Shown here one piece after another: positions 1 through 11,963 of a stretch of DNA of 64,000 bases. The notes under the pieces are model-generated. The model searched no databases, was not told the origin of the DNA, and worked only from the letters and a program-made list of their open reading frames with translations. Position numbers and translations under genes: made by a program. The DNA is from Mansonella perstans (lineage: Eukaryota > Nematoda > Chromadorea > Rhabditida > Onchocercidae), in NCBI GenBank assembly GCA_037074765.1, contig JBAMDO010000278.1:1-64000 (forward strand), in the 5' to 3' direction. Within the stretch, counting starts at the first letter, position 1; every line of letters begins with the position of its first letter.

Positions 1-50
1 TTAAGTTAGTAAATGCCATGCTATAAGGAATATGTGATCCGTTACTTACC

Positions 51-1498
51 AAGCAAGCAAAGCTTCAGATGCCGGATGTATCGCTGCATCTAACAGCACG
101 CATTCGGTCGTGACTGCATCTGCTGTAATAGCAAAGAAATCCGGTCGAAAGCCAAATGAACGATATTGCACATGTCGTGCACCAAAATCTTCCGAAATCT
201 GTTGTACTATTGCTCTATCCGTAAGCTCATTTACAACATTTTTAAGATAGTTATGTAAAGAATTCACTAATTCATATCGTTGTTCCTAAAATATCAAAAA
301 TTCTGGTAATTAATTGCATACAATCTGCAATGACTTAATTTAATCGAAGTTAATAGGAATTATAGTTGAAAACAAATAGTAGTATATGTTTCTCTGCTTT
401 CATGATATTCAATAAATCGTCGAAAACAATTTTCTTTCCATCTTCTAAATCACCTTGGGAAGTGCATCAACAAATTTCCGGAAATCGTCTCGTTTTTCGA
501 TAATTCGTCGAAATATTCTTTCCGCAAAATCATCCTTTGCTTTATCCATGCATCCTTTCACAATTTGCCGCTGCGATAGAGCAAGTGCAGAAATCTTTCT
601 TTCCTGACTGCTTATGCTCGATCTACAAAAACCCGAAAACTTGTAATATCTTTGGGACAAATTTTGGCTTATTTTCTGAGCTTTTTTCTTTGAAAAAAAC
701 TTTGCAGTAAGCATATTTCAGTATTCTAATCGAAGAATTCGTCAAGTTAAATTGAAAATGTTAATCAATACATTTGTAATAAAGATATATTCAAAAAACT
801 AAACCGTTTTGAAGATAAATTTAATTGATGAAATTGTTGTCATTCTGGATGAATAAGCCTTAAATTTAAAATTTGAAATTTTTTGGCTTTTGGATTCAAA
901 ATGGATGCATGCTTCAAATATATGCATCCAGCATTCGAACTGTTGCAATTTGATTTATGGCCAAAAAAATTTCCCAGTTCAAGACAATGTTTGATCTTAG
1001 GAAGAAATGTATGCACAATAAATTGAAGATTAAATGAATCATACTAAAAGAGAATTACATTGTTACTGATAACTAAAAAAATCAACCAATGTAGGGAATA
1101 TTATAAAGACAATCATAAATTGCATTTAAATATTTTAATAAAGCATTTACTTAATATTAACATACCGTCATAAAGTTTACATCCATAATTACTAAACTTA
1201 AATTTATTACTATTTTACCCTGATAGCAGTGATGATGATGACTGATGATGATGATTACAATGATAATTATGTTGATGACTGTTGATGATGATGATAGTAG
1301 CAATTATAATATTAACAAAAACAATAATAATTTAGGTAATAGAAGAAATGTTTAAATATCTTACCTTGAAGTTTTTAAACGCATTGATTGAATAGATTTC
1401 CTGACCAGTTGCTGCCGGGAACTGGAAGCTTCATTATCAGGTAAATAATTTTGTGGCTGCTCTTTTATGCCTAATCCAAACGATCCCATATTTCCCAT
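51..1498 (-). CDS. Nematode globin, N-terminal three exons (gene runs off left edge)
   Basis: Haem-binding globin, cut by the window edge. Exons on the minus strand: 1498-1365, 622-454 and 287-51; the donor GTAAGT after base 51/50 leads to an exon outside the window. All joins keep frame (TCA AG/A TCG; AAG/GAA). About 180 residues are visible. Residues 1-55 form an extension before the globin fold. The fold starts near LALSQRQIVKGCMDKAKDD (A helix), passes RDDFRKFV (Phe92 or Phe95 are candidates for the CD1 Phe) and reaches FGARHVQYRSFGFRP, whose His139 fits the proximal F8 haem ligand; TADAVTTECVLLD is a nematode-globin signature. His112 lies near where distal E7 is expected, but this needs an alignment. 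The start MGNMGS fits the N-myristoylation pattern Gly2...Ser6. Another Met-Gly-Ser start sits three codons downstream. Oxygen, NO or redox sensing is inference from the family. Confidence 0.9.
1225..1300. repeat. GATGAT-rich microsatellite
   Basis: Imperfect (GAT)n tract, broken by CTG and TTA variants. It lies in the first intron of the globin gene, about 65 bases downstream of exon 1 in the sense of transcription. Confidence 0.8.
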
Positions 1499-4400
1499 TA
1501 TCAGTAATTTTATCAATAAATTTTAATTCACGTATAAGTGTAAACGAGGCTGAAATTATTGTCTTTTACAAAATTAATATTTTAAAGAACGGAATAACTC
1601 TTTTCCGTATAGTTATTCTCATTTTATGGTATTTACGGTTTTTACTGATTTTATTTACGGTATTTACGATTAATGGTATTATACACGGTTTTTATGATAT
1701 TTACGCTTTTATGGTATTCAAATTATGACAATGAAGTAGTAATGGAATGAATAAAGAATGAATGGATGAATGAATGAATGAATGAATGTGAATGAATGAA
1801 CGTGAATGAATGAATGTGAATGAATGAATGAATGAATGAATGAATGTGAATGAATGAATGAATGAATGAATGAATGTGAATGAGTGAATGAATGAATGTG
1901 AATGAATGAATGAATGAATGTGGATGAATGAATGAATGAATGTGGATGAATGAATGAATGAATGAATGTGGATGAATGAATGAATGAATGTGGATGAATG
2001 AATGAATGAATGTGAATGAATGTGAATAAATGTGAATGAATGAATGAATGATAATAAAAATCGTCGAATTCTGCGGAAAATATTTATTTCGTTTTTTGAA
2101 ATATTTGAATTATTAGTGAAAAATTAATAACATTCTGGAGTATTACTCCGGAATATTTCTTCCCTTGGAAACTGTTTAAAATAATATTTTATTCATAACC
2201 TGGTAGTGATAATCTCTATCACAAGTTTTTTTTTCCGATTCGTTATTATTATTTACATTTTCATTTGTTTTACCTAATTTTTTTCCTTACACATAATAGC
2301 TGTGACTAATTAAAAATTAGTGTCGCAATAACAACATACAAACTACGACATTAATGAAGAATAGCAGCAATTGAATCAGTCAATTTTACTTGAATTGAAA
2401 GCAGCGAGAAAGCATACTGCACATATTTTTCGTTTCTAATTATTCTTTCCAGAAGTTTTCGTGCGAAAGAAATTTATTGTGACACAATCGTCAACAAATT
2501 GTCAATAAATATTTATCAATAAATTATTTATCGTTGAATAATAAATTACTTATGAATAATAATAAATTATTCAAATGATAAATAGCAAATGGCATTTTAT
2601 ATTTTTCTCTTCGTTTGTCATACTATGAATGATTTGTTGAATTCAGATGATAAAAAAGCATTTAAAACCACTTTCGAAACGCAATATAAATTTGACAATT
2701 TTACTCATAGGTGATAAATAAGTTAACAATTAAGGAAATTGGTAAGTGCTCTACGAGGAATAAATCTGATATTTCAGGAAATAATGAGAAGGAGGAAAGG
2801 TTGAAAAAAGAAGTTAAGAGGGAAATATTTCGATTTAATATCAATGCCATCACATACAAATTGCTTATCCAAAAAAATGCTAATTAAAAGTGTAATAAAA
2901 AAAGGCAATAAATTAGGCGACAAATCTATTTCTAACAGTTTTGCCTGCTTCAAGAAATTATTATCAAAATAACAATGTTGTTTAGAATTCATAAAATCAA
3001 CAATATCAAATCTTTTTGTTGATTTTGATAAATTTAAATGAAATAAATGACCAATCTTAATGAGCAAAACACGAACTCGGACAATTCTGCAAATTATTCA
3101 ATCCTCAACCGCTATTGAAATTTTTACATTACTTCTAAGCCTTCGCAGCATGCTTAATAAGTATTATTTTCATTCAGGTGCGTTGGAAAAAGCTTTTATT
3201 AACTATAGTGAAAAAGTTCTTATAATCAATTACTCTTCGATTATAAAAATTCTATGAAATATGCTAAATTCAATAGACAATTATGTAAAGCTAAAATTTC
3301 GACTATTCGTTAAACTTGCATTCTTACAGGATGTGTACAAACACAATTAAGCATTAAAAGACTATATTCTTATAATTTATGCTATTATACTTGTTTATTT
3401 TTCACCTTGCGGCGAAATTTCAAAATATCATGATTTTGATTTTAGAGAAATTTGATTAGTTAAGAATGAAAATCGCACTAACTATGCGTCAATCATTGAT
3501 CGATAAAATTGACAGAAAATAAATAACTTCTCTTTTTTAAAATTTGTTCATTGTTGGCCGATCTTCAATTTAACTAATTTCTGATTTATCATTCTCTTTT
3601 CTTACTCAAAAGGGATGCTTAATTTCGGCAGAAAAGTTGTAAGTACAAGGTCAAATTAACTTTCCTTTTGTATTTCATCTCCGTAGTATTTAAAACTTTC
3701 ATTCGTCTGTTGTTCCTTTCAACGACTGTTGAAATTTAATTTAGATTTACAATTTGAATGATTTCCAAAGTTGAGTAGCAAATTCATGAGTGAAAAGACA
3801 AGAAAAGTGAAAAATAAAATTGTTGGAATCTTTTTCTTCTTTGATAAATTAAGGATAAGCATATCAAACGCTTCAACAATTCTTACATATTGCTGAGACG
3901 TTTGAAAGTTCAAATTAATTTTCGCAGAATAAAAACTTTATTCTTATTGAGAATGGTAATGGATTAAAAAGAATTGCTAGAAATCGCATGAATTCTTCAA
4001 GCATTTTATTGGAATATAAAATGATTAATTTTATTTTAATTTGCGGATATAACGATTCAAAGAAATATTATTGGACTGACAAAATTACTGTTTGGAATAT
4101 TCACAGATAGATTAAATGGTAAAAAAATAATCTTTGACAGAGAGAGGAGGACATAGAAAAAAAAAGAAAAAGTAAAAGTGTACGCATAATAAAATCGATG
4201 GTGAAATTTCTTTGTTATTTCAAAATTAAATCCTGTCTTTTGCAAAATCATTGTTGTATTTTTTCTTTATTATAAGTTAGTTTTGTAATTTATTTGAGAA
4301 GAATTTTTTCTCTGCAAAAAAAGAAAAGTACTTTGTTCTGACATAATTTAAATATTTTCAGTAAAGGTAAAAGAGTAAATTAAATTTTCGGGAGAAACAT

Positions 4401-6900
4401 TGCAAGTTTGGTCCAGAACTGAATGCCAATAACTTTCGCAACAAAAATCAAAAATGCGATTTCTCAATTTTGTGATTGTTTCAAAATGTTATGTGATAGA
4501 GATGTGATAGCTTGGAATGTTTTTGCAGCTGTATTTGGCAAAGTGATGATTGTGAAGTATATGAATGAAAGGAATTCATTGCTTATTTAGGCTTTCATAA
4601 CAAAAATTATAAACTTTGGAACGATTTGAACATTTTGAAATTGTTAATAATTAATGCACAATTTGTATAATTCGATGTAAAAATTTGATGAATTAATAAA
4701 AAATTAGAGATAAGCAGATGAAGTGCAGTGCGGTTGAAGTGTTGCGATGAATGTATAATAAATTATTAACTTAATTAAGTTCAATGACAAATTTACGAAA
4801 GGAGTTAAGAAGTACACAACGAAAGATTTAATAATTAGAAAGTGAAAGGACGCAAAATCGCCTTTTCTCTGTTTCGTTCTCTCTCTTTTCTTTTCACCTC
4901 CAAAAAAACTGCAAAACAGATCGATTAACAGCTGCTTTTTAAAAATTAATAAACAGTGCAATATAATCTCTTTGAAATATGATAATTTTAACTATTTTAA
5001 CTATTCGATAATTTTAACAACAATTTTAACTATTCGGTTTTAGCTTTAAACTCATCAAGACAAGGAACAAAAAGAGACTGGAAAGAAAACTTCGTTATGT
5101 TTTAAGGATACAATCATGAAGTGATCAAAAAGTATGGAGTGAGAAGTTGAAAGAAGTAAAAAGATTTGAAGATTCAATTAAATTTGAAAATAATGTGAAA
5201 TGACGAAAGAATGATTGTATCATTTTATTGATTTGCGAGAGAGTATTTTTGTTACAATCATTTTAAAAATAAACTAATTTTTGTTTCCGGTTATTCTCGA
5301 TTTCGAGACGTCTTATGAATTTAGTAATGTTATCTAGAAAAAAGAAAATGATACTTGTATTTGCTTCTATTGTTGCGAACAACGAAAGAATAATGATTGC
5401 GAAAGAATTCATAATAATTTGTCGCATATCATTATTATGATTGTCGACTCGATTTGTTCGATAGATAACGGAAGTTCTAGTTGAATCGTGGTTACGTGTC
5501 AAATGATATCATAAATTCTTGAACAAATTCATCTATCCATAGCTTTACTTCTTTAAACATTCATATTGCCAACTTTCTTCGCCATATTTATATGTCCGCT
5601 TTTTTTATACATTAACACAGGTCCTATGTCAACTTCTTGTAGCACTAATCTAATAATTGATAGAGCTTTTAAACTCAATCAGAGATGTTATATTGGAAAG
5701 CACACGCATTGAACAATGATATTTAGATCTCATCATTATAGTGAAATTATAAAAATAATGCCTTCGACATAGAACATATTTGAAATTGCTCAGAAAAAAA
5801 TACCGAAAATGCCGCTTTTTCTTTTGGAATTTTTTAAAAGTTATTTTTTCTTTCATTCTGAAATAGGGACAAATCAATCAATTAAATCAAAGAGACATCA
5901 CGAGAAAATAGCAAAAGGTACTTTTAATAAAATAAAAAATTAACGGTATAGATTCTAAGAGAAATAGACAGAATTCAGCATTTTCCAAATTCAAGCAGGC
6001 TATATCAATAACTAAATAGTAAAAACATTTTCAAATATTTCTATTAGAAATTTTTATTATTGCATGAATAGGTGATTCCCATAGTAATCAGACCAAATCA
6101 AGGAGAAATATTCATGAATATAACTATTAACGCTTTTTCCTTTTCGCTTAATTTCTTTTCTTTTTCCCTTTCCTTTCCTCTCACCCGCTTCTTTTCTTTA
6201 CTAATTAATGAAATGAAGAGTGTCAGTAAAATTTTATTTGCAGTTAAGCAAATCATTTCCTAATCAGTTAAATTCTGGAACAACAAATCCACGCTACAAT
6301 ATAACGCGTAAATTATTCTCATATCAAGTAATTCTTAGGTATCGAAATAAGAACATTATCAGATGATATGAGATGAGGCAAATGATTCAATTATAAAGAT
6401 AATTGAAAAAGATAGAAGAAAATTAAAAAAAAAGAGAAATGAAAAGATGCTATTACTATTACTACTACTACTACTGCCACTACACCATTCCCCGCAATAC
6501 TTTTATTTAATTTCAAAAAGAAAAGAAAATGGGACTTTTTTATTTAGCTGTATCGTTGACAGATGTTTATTCGTCATTTACTTCTTTTAGAACTTGAAAT
6601 TTAAAACTTTAAGAAAAAGCGTTGGAAAAGTAAGAAAATTTCCATAACCTTTTCAATTTGACTCTTTTTCCTTTTTTCTAATTGAGTCAAACCAATTTTA
6701 TAGTATTACTGAAATGAATCATTCTGCACTTAAGTACTAATTTTATTTAAGTTTTTTCTTCCTTTCTAGTAAATGCAACAAAAATTACTTGCATTTATTC
6801 CAAAACTTTTCTGTCATTTCTTTGAGCACTAAATGAAAGAAAGCACAGTGGAACTTTATATTCACTTTAGTACACGAAAAATATTTTTTTTTCCATCCTT
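1499..6900. other. AT-rich non-coding stretch upstream of globin
   Basis: About 5.4 kb with no supportable gene. It holds the TGAA satellite (1741-2050) and low-complexity A/T runs. Several short open frames (for example minus 2774-3067 and minus 5263-5502) have the base composition of the surrounding DNA, lack good splice borders and match nothing I recognise. The globin promoter should lie just above 1498; no clear TATA box or trans-splice acceptor was identified there. Confidence 0.6.
1741..2050. repeat. TGAA tetranucleotide satellite with TGTGAA/TGTGGA interruptions
   Basis: More than 60 tetranucleotide units of TGAA. Every three to six units the run is interrupted by TGTGAA or TGTGGA, so a higher-order period of roughly 16-28 bases is visible. 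It begins about 240 bases upstream of the globin start codon. Confidence 0.95.
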
Positions 6901-6971
6901 ATTTTCGCTTTATTTTTTTCATATTCGTGGCAGTTCACTGCAAACAAATGTTTGGTAGTACCAGGTGGATG

Positions 6972-7057
6972 TTAGAACAATGACAGCAATAACGAAGAAA
7001 TAGATTCCACTTCTGAAGCACCAAGCATTCCACTGGATACAGTTTCTCTTGGCTCAT
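6972..7057 (-). other. Candidate orphan 3'-terminal exon
   Basis: A patch near 44% GC in DNA of about 25% GC. On the minus strand the polypyrimidine acceptor TTTTTCTCTCTTTTTCTCAG precedes a frame reading EPRETVSSGMLGASEVES and ending in TAA after 27 codons. Another frame over the same bases, running to about 6925, encodes a hydrophobic stretch (GIYFFVIAVIVLTSTWYY) but hits TGA just after the acceptor. No partner exon was recognised and the product is unknown. The composition and splice site support an exon; the frame is uncertain. Confidence 0.3.
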
Positions 7058-7257
7058 CTGAGAAAAAGAGAGAAAAAATTTCGGATCAATCTGAGTTAAG
7101 AACAGTTTTTTTCTCTGAGTCGAAATATTTGCACTAAAATTATTAGCAGACTTTCGAGTATTGCTGAATAACTAAATATTAAAAGGAAATGCAAAGATTT
7201 AACTTTACCGATGATAATTTTTTTTTCAAAGTAAGCATTAATTATGAATTTTATCAG

Positions 7258-7330
7258 AGAAAAGTGTTCTGAATATCTGAATGAAATACAGCGACCTCGC
7301 AACTATCGATGCGGACACCAACTTGTTCAA
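7258..7330 (+). other. Candidate orphan internal exon
   Basis: GC-richer segment between an acceptor-like TTTTATCAG and a donor-like GTAACC. It reads 24 codons in one frame: EKCSEYLNEIQRPRNYRCGH plus four residues, with two cysteines 15 residues apart. No family was recognised and no flanking exon on the plus strand was found. It may instead be non-coding. Confidence 0.2.
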
Positions 7331-10300
7331 GTAACCAATTTTCAATTTGGAAAACAAAGAATTGGGAAATTCCAAATTTCAAAATATTTTCAAATTTTTT
7401 TGAAATTTCCAAAAAAAATTCAAAAAAAAAATTTCAAATTAAAAAGCAACTAACGAATAGATATCTGTTTTTGGAATAAAAATCGTTGAGTGGAAAGTAG
7501 AAAAATCTTTTTTTTTTAATTTTTTTCTTTCGAAAAAGAACAAAAGCAAAAAGCGAAATCGCGTGGAGTGAAAACAAACTTCGAAGAATTTTGAATAAAA
7601 TCAAAAATGGAACTTTAAAAATTAGCATTAAATTGAAAAATGGAATGATGGCTGGTTTCATACATTTATTATTCTTTTTTCGTTTATTGATTTCTTTTTC
7701 GTTTATTGGTTTATTGAGTTTATTGATTTCATTTTTTTCGTTACTGATTTTGTTGTTTCTGTAAATAATAACATCATTGTTCGTATCTTTTTTCTCTTTT
7801 TCCGAAATTAGGAGCAGATGACCCTATTTACACATTTGATATAATAACAAAAAGGGTTTCTATTTCAGTGACAAGACTAAGCTCCCTTAAATGACAATTT
7901 CACTGATTTCAATTCTCCTAATTAATAATTGTTCAAAAATTCGAGTCTATCATAAAGTTGTGCTTTATCAATTCCTTTTTTCTTTTCTTTTAAACTTTCA
8001 TATTTTATAGAGGTATGGTATGGTTTTAAAGTTTTTGAATTTATGAATTTTTTGAAACTCATAAAGTTTTTAGATTGTGTGTTTAAAAAGTTTTTAGTTT
8101 TTTTAAAGCTTAAAATCAAGCTCTTTTAAAACTTTGTAAACTTATGAAATTTTTAAATTTCTATCCAAAAAAAGTAAGCAATTAAATTATTATCAGATTT
8201 CACTGCAAGCAAAGCAGTGTTCACAAAGCTTTATCATTGCGTTGATAAAGATATAAATATGTTTTGGAGTAATTAAATATTGAACTTGTAACAAAATGCA
8301 ACAAATTTTATTTCTTCCGATTTCTTATTGTTTGTTTTACACGCACCTTTCCTCGGATAAAGAAAACCCTCTATTCTAATTATTATTCAGGTTCTTTTAA
8401 AGAAATTAGTTGGATTATAATTTGTAAATAATCCTTCCAATTGTATTAAATTTACTCGCAGCGGAGTTTTCAAAATTTTTGTTTAGAAATTGTAGCAGTA
8501 TTTAATCCTGAAGTAAGAAAAGAAGAAAATGTCCTTTGTATAAAACAAACGAATCATTAGAAAAAACGATTGTAATTAACTTAGTTACAAAAAATTGAAA
8601 TGAAATATTTAGAAGCTTATGCTTTAAACACTTCCCATTTTTCATCTCTTTTATTTTTATTGCTTTTTCATTGCCGTCTCGTAATTGTCATTTATAGCAA
8701 ATATTTATTTCCACAAATAAAATATTTCATTAGACAAATGACAAAGATTAAATTATCTTTTTAAAACACTTTTATGATGCTTTTTTTTACTTGAAAAATT
8801 TGTCCATTCTTTTTTCTTTTTTAAAGAATTTTAGCCAAGCTTTTTTAAAACAATTTTTCTAGATGACCGTTTTTCCTAATTAATTCTTCCCTTCTTTCAT
8901 TTTTCCCGTTTTTTCAAATACTTCTTCATAAAAATATTCAAGTAATAGTCAATTAATGGCGACAAATTTTACCTAAATGTGACAGTCCTCAAAGCTAACT
9001 GAGAAGAACGGATAAATTTCTGGACAAGTTTTTTGAAACATCGATAAAATTTAAATGCTCCAATTTTACTTTTCATATTTTTAAAAATAGCTTTGCATAC
9101 TTTGCATTCACTTTGTTGGTTTTATCAAACAACGAATTTCATCAGGTTTCACAAAGCCTTATTGGAAAATTATTATTGTTGGGGAGAAATTTATTTTAAA
9201 ACATCTTCAGATTTGAATTTTAAAGAACTACTATCAACGAAATATTTCCCAAATGTTATCTTCCAATAAATTTCATTCAAGACAATAATTTATTTGCAAT
9301 TGTGAAACAAAAAAAAGAAGCGATTTATATGATAAGATATGAAAGGGAAAGTACCAAAAAAGTGAAATTTAAGAGTCGGTCGAATCACAGCCGCAGTTGT
9401 TGGAACTAATCATTGCAGCCACAATATTTTTCCTTTTTTCCGAAGTTGAGACAATTTGTAATCTGTCGTCATCCACTGTCGTCATCTGTCGTCATTCACT
9501 CTTCCGAATCTATTAAATTTGTCCATATTTATTCAGCAGTCAGAAATTTTTATTCTTCATATTTTTGAATTGCCAGAAATTATTTCAAAGCAATACTTAC
9601 ATTTTTATTTTCTTGATGCGTTCTTGAAAAAAATGAGTTCATTTAGGTCTTATGCTTTAGTTTGCATTTCCATAAATTTTAGGAAGCAATTCAGAATAAA
9701 ATAAAAAAACCTTTTTCGATACTGAATAAAATTCTTATCTCCGCCGCAGTTCGCTTTTTATATTCATCCTAAGGATTTTTTTCTATCCTATCGAGCTCAC
9801 CGACAACAAAAATTTGACGGTCTTGTTAGCAATTCAATTAAATACTAAATCATTTTCAAATTTCATTTCTTATGAATTCAGTTTGGTTAATCAATGAAAG
9901 AAAGAGAAGATTGATCACCTAGCACTGTTATTTTTATGAATACTTTATTTTGCAACATTGATTTCAACAATTATTGATTTTAACGGTTTTTACAGTTTAA
10001 CACACGCATAAAGTTGTTGAAACATTGCCAATTGCCACATTTTTCGAAATTTCACAAGTCGTTTTCGGAAACTTCTAAATTTTTTATTTAAAGTTAAACA
10101 AGCATGGTATGCATAAAATATACATAGCATTGCGCTTGCTTTTATACAACAAAAATATTTTCGAATTTTTTTTGTCGATTAAATGAAATTATAAACATTG
10201 TGATGTCACTTCCATTTTTTAAAAAATGATTAGTTATCCTAAATCGAAAATTAATTTGGAACTGAAATATGCAATGTGCTTTTTCCTACAGTTTAGAGGT

Positions 10301-11963
10301 ACGCACTGTTGCAATTTATTTATGGTTTGCTCATAACTTCATGATTCATTAATTTTTCCATGATTCGTAATTTACTGAATTACGCATAATTTTATGACTC
10401 ATTGATCCCAAAAAAAAGAAAGAGAAAACGAAAAGAAAAAATTTTCACCATTCAAAACTTACAACAAAAATAATTCACATTTATAATTTTATGATAAAAA
10501 GGGAAATGTCAGAAAACTGAATTGATTTTACATTAATTATCCTGTGATAACTACGAGACTAAGAAGTTAAGTTTCAACTTTGTTAGTGATTCTTGTATTT
10601 GCTCTTTTTGCTTAATTTGATTGGTTGTGATCGTCAGATTCTTAGGAAATAACTTTGTGTTATTATGTTCTCTCTATTTAACTGATTGGATAATACAAAT
10701 GATGCCACTACTATGATAGCAATCTCGATTGGTTGGAGAAACACAGACAATCTCACTACATAAGGAATTGTCAAAGAGTGTCTTTATCGCTATTATTATC
10801 GAGAATCTTTATCAATTCTTTGTTGTTTCATGGTACTGCGATAACAATGAGCCTTAGCCAAATCTGGCTGCAATCTCAATTCTGTCTAGCAAAGGCAAAA
10901 TTTTAAATTTTTCTTTTTACTATCTTTCTCTTTGTTCGTTACAAATCCATTGTAACAGTTCATACATAAATATATTTTTTCATTGAAAACATAAAATATT
11001 CATTTCAAACATGAATTCCACCAGTTTACAAACTTATTCCATGGAAAAAACTTGGAAAAAATTGTAATTAACTTTATTAATTAGCTGCTTGAAATGAAAA
11101 AAAATTAAGGAGATTCTTGAAAATAGAAAGGATGAAAATTACAAATCTGTGGACTATATTTTTGCTGTAACTGCACAGAATAGCTGGTGATATAATGACA
11201 CTTTCTCTTACTGGAACCAATTTTTATGCTAAATGAGAAATTATTACAAACACAGTGGAACCTGAATTTATTACTAAAATTTCAACTTTCATTTAAAAAT
11301 GTGTAAATTTTATTTACCGCTGAAACTATAGATTAATTTAAGTTTTCAGTCATTTGCAGTTGTGATGACGACCAAAAATGCTATCTTGAATCCTGTTTAA
11401 TTTCATTTCACTTGTTTTTTATTTTATTAAATTATTGTTCTAAACTCAGTTTTGCAATGATAAATCGAAAGTGGTCAAACTCAGTCGAATTTTCTCAACA
11501 AACCTTACACTGCTCCCGCATTAAAAACACGGAATTGAAAGGATTAATCCACCAGAAACGGATAACAGTAGGCTTTGCATAATTGTAAACTGCAGCAAAA
11601 TACAAACACTGATTAATATTACATAAGACAGTAACATCCGGAATTGCTTCTCAAAGTTATACAACCCATTTCAGAAACAAAAATATACATTTATATATTT
11701 TTTGTAAAGTGTATGAAACTTGAATGAATCAATACATCATAAAAATGAAAATGAAATAAAAACAATTTTAAGATTGTTTTCTATAACCGACACAAAATAC
11801 ATTAAAACCTTTAACTAATTGAGATAGAGCAATATGCCCCAGTCGAAATTCAGAATTTTCCTCAGCTTGCATTGCATTTGCAACCAGAATTTATGTCACG
11901 TTGAATGAATTACTAAATTTTATCCAATCCATTACAAAACAGAAACAAAGTAGTCAGAAACTA
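7331..11963. other. AT-rich non-coding stretch downstream of HP1
   Basis: About 4.6 kb with no supported gene apart from the weak 9369-9485 candidate. It contains poly(A)/poly(T) runs and an unclassified GC-richer patch around 10690-10900 in which every frame is broken. The HP1 3' UTR must occupy the right end; no canonical AATAAA was located close to its stop. Confidence 0.5.
9369..9485 (-). other. Weak small ORF or exon candidate
   Basis: A 38-codon frame starting with ATG and ending in TAA within a patch of about 42% GC. It reads MTTVDDDRLQIVSTSEKRKN and continues with a Cys-Gly-Cys and an acidic end. Its 5' part overlaps a three-fold TGTCGTCAT-like repeat (plus strand, about 9463-9497). 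No family was recognised. Confidence 0.15.

Noticed and set aside
2774..3067. 97-codon minus frame
   Set aside because: Rich in Leu, Ile, Phe and Lys as expected of random AT-rich DNA, with no domain and no splice context.
5263..5502. 79-codon minus frame with a hydrophobic segment
   Set aside because: The start and end lack good splice borders, the composition is close to background, and no family match was recognised.
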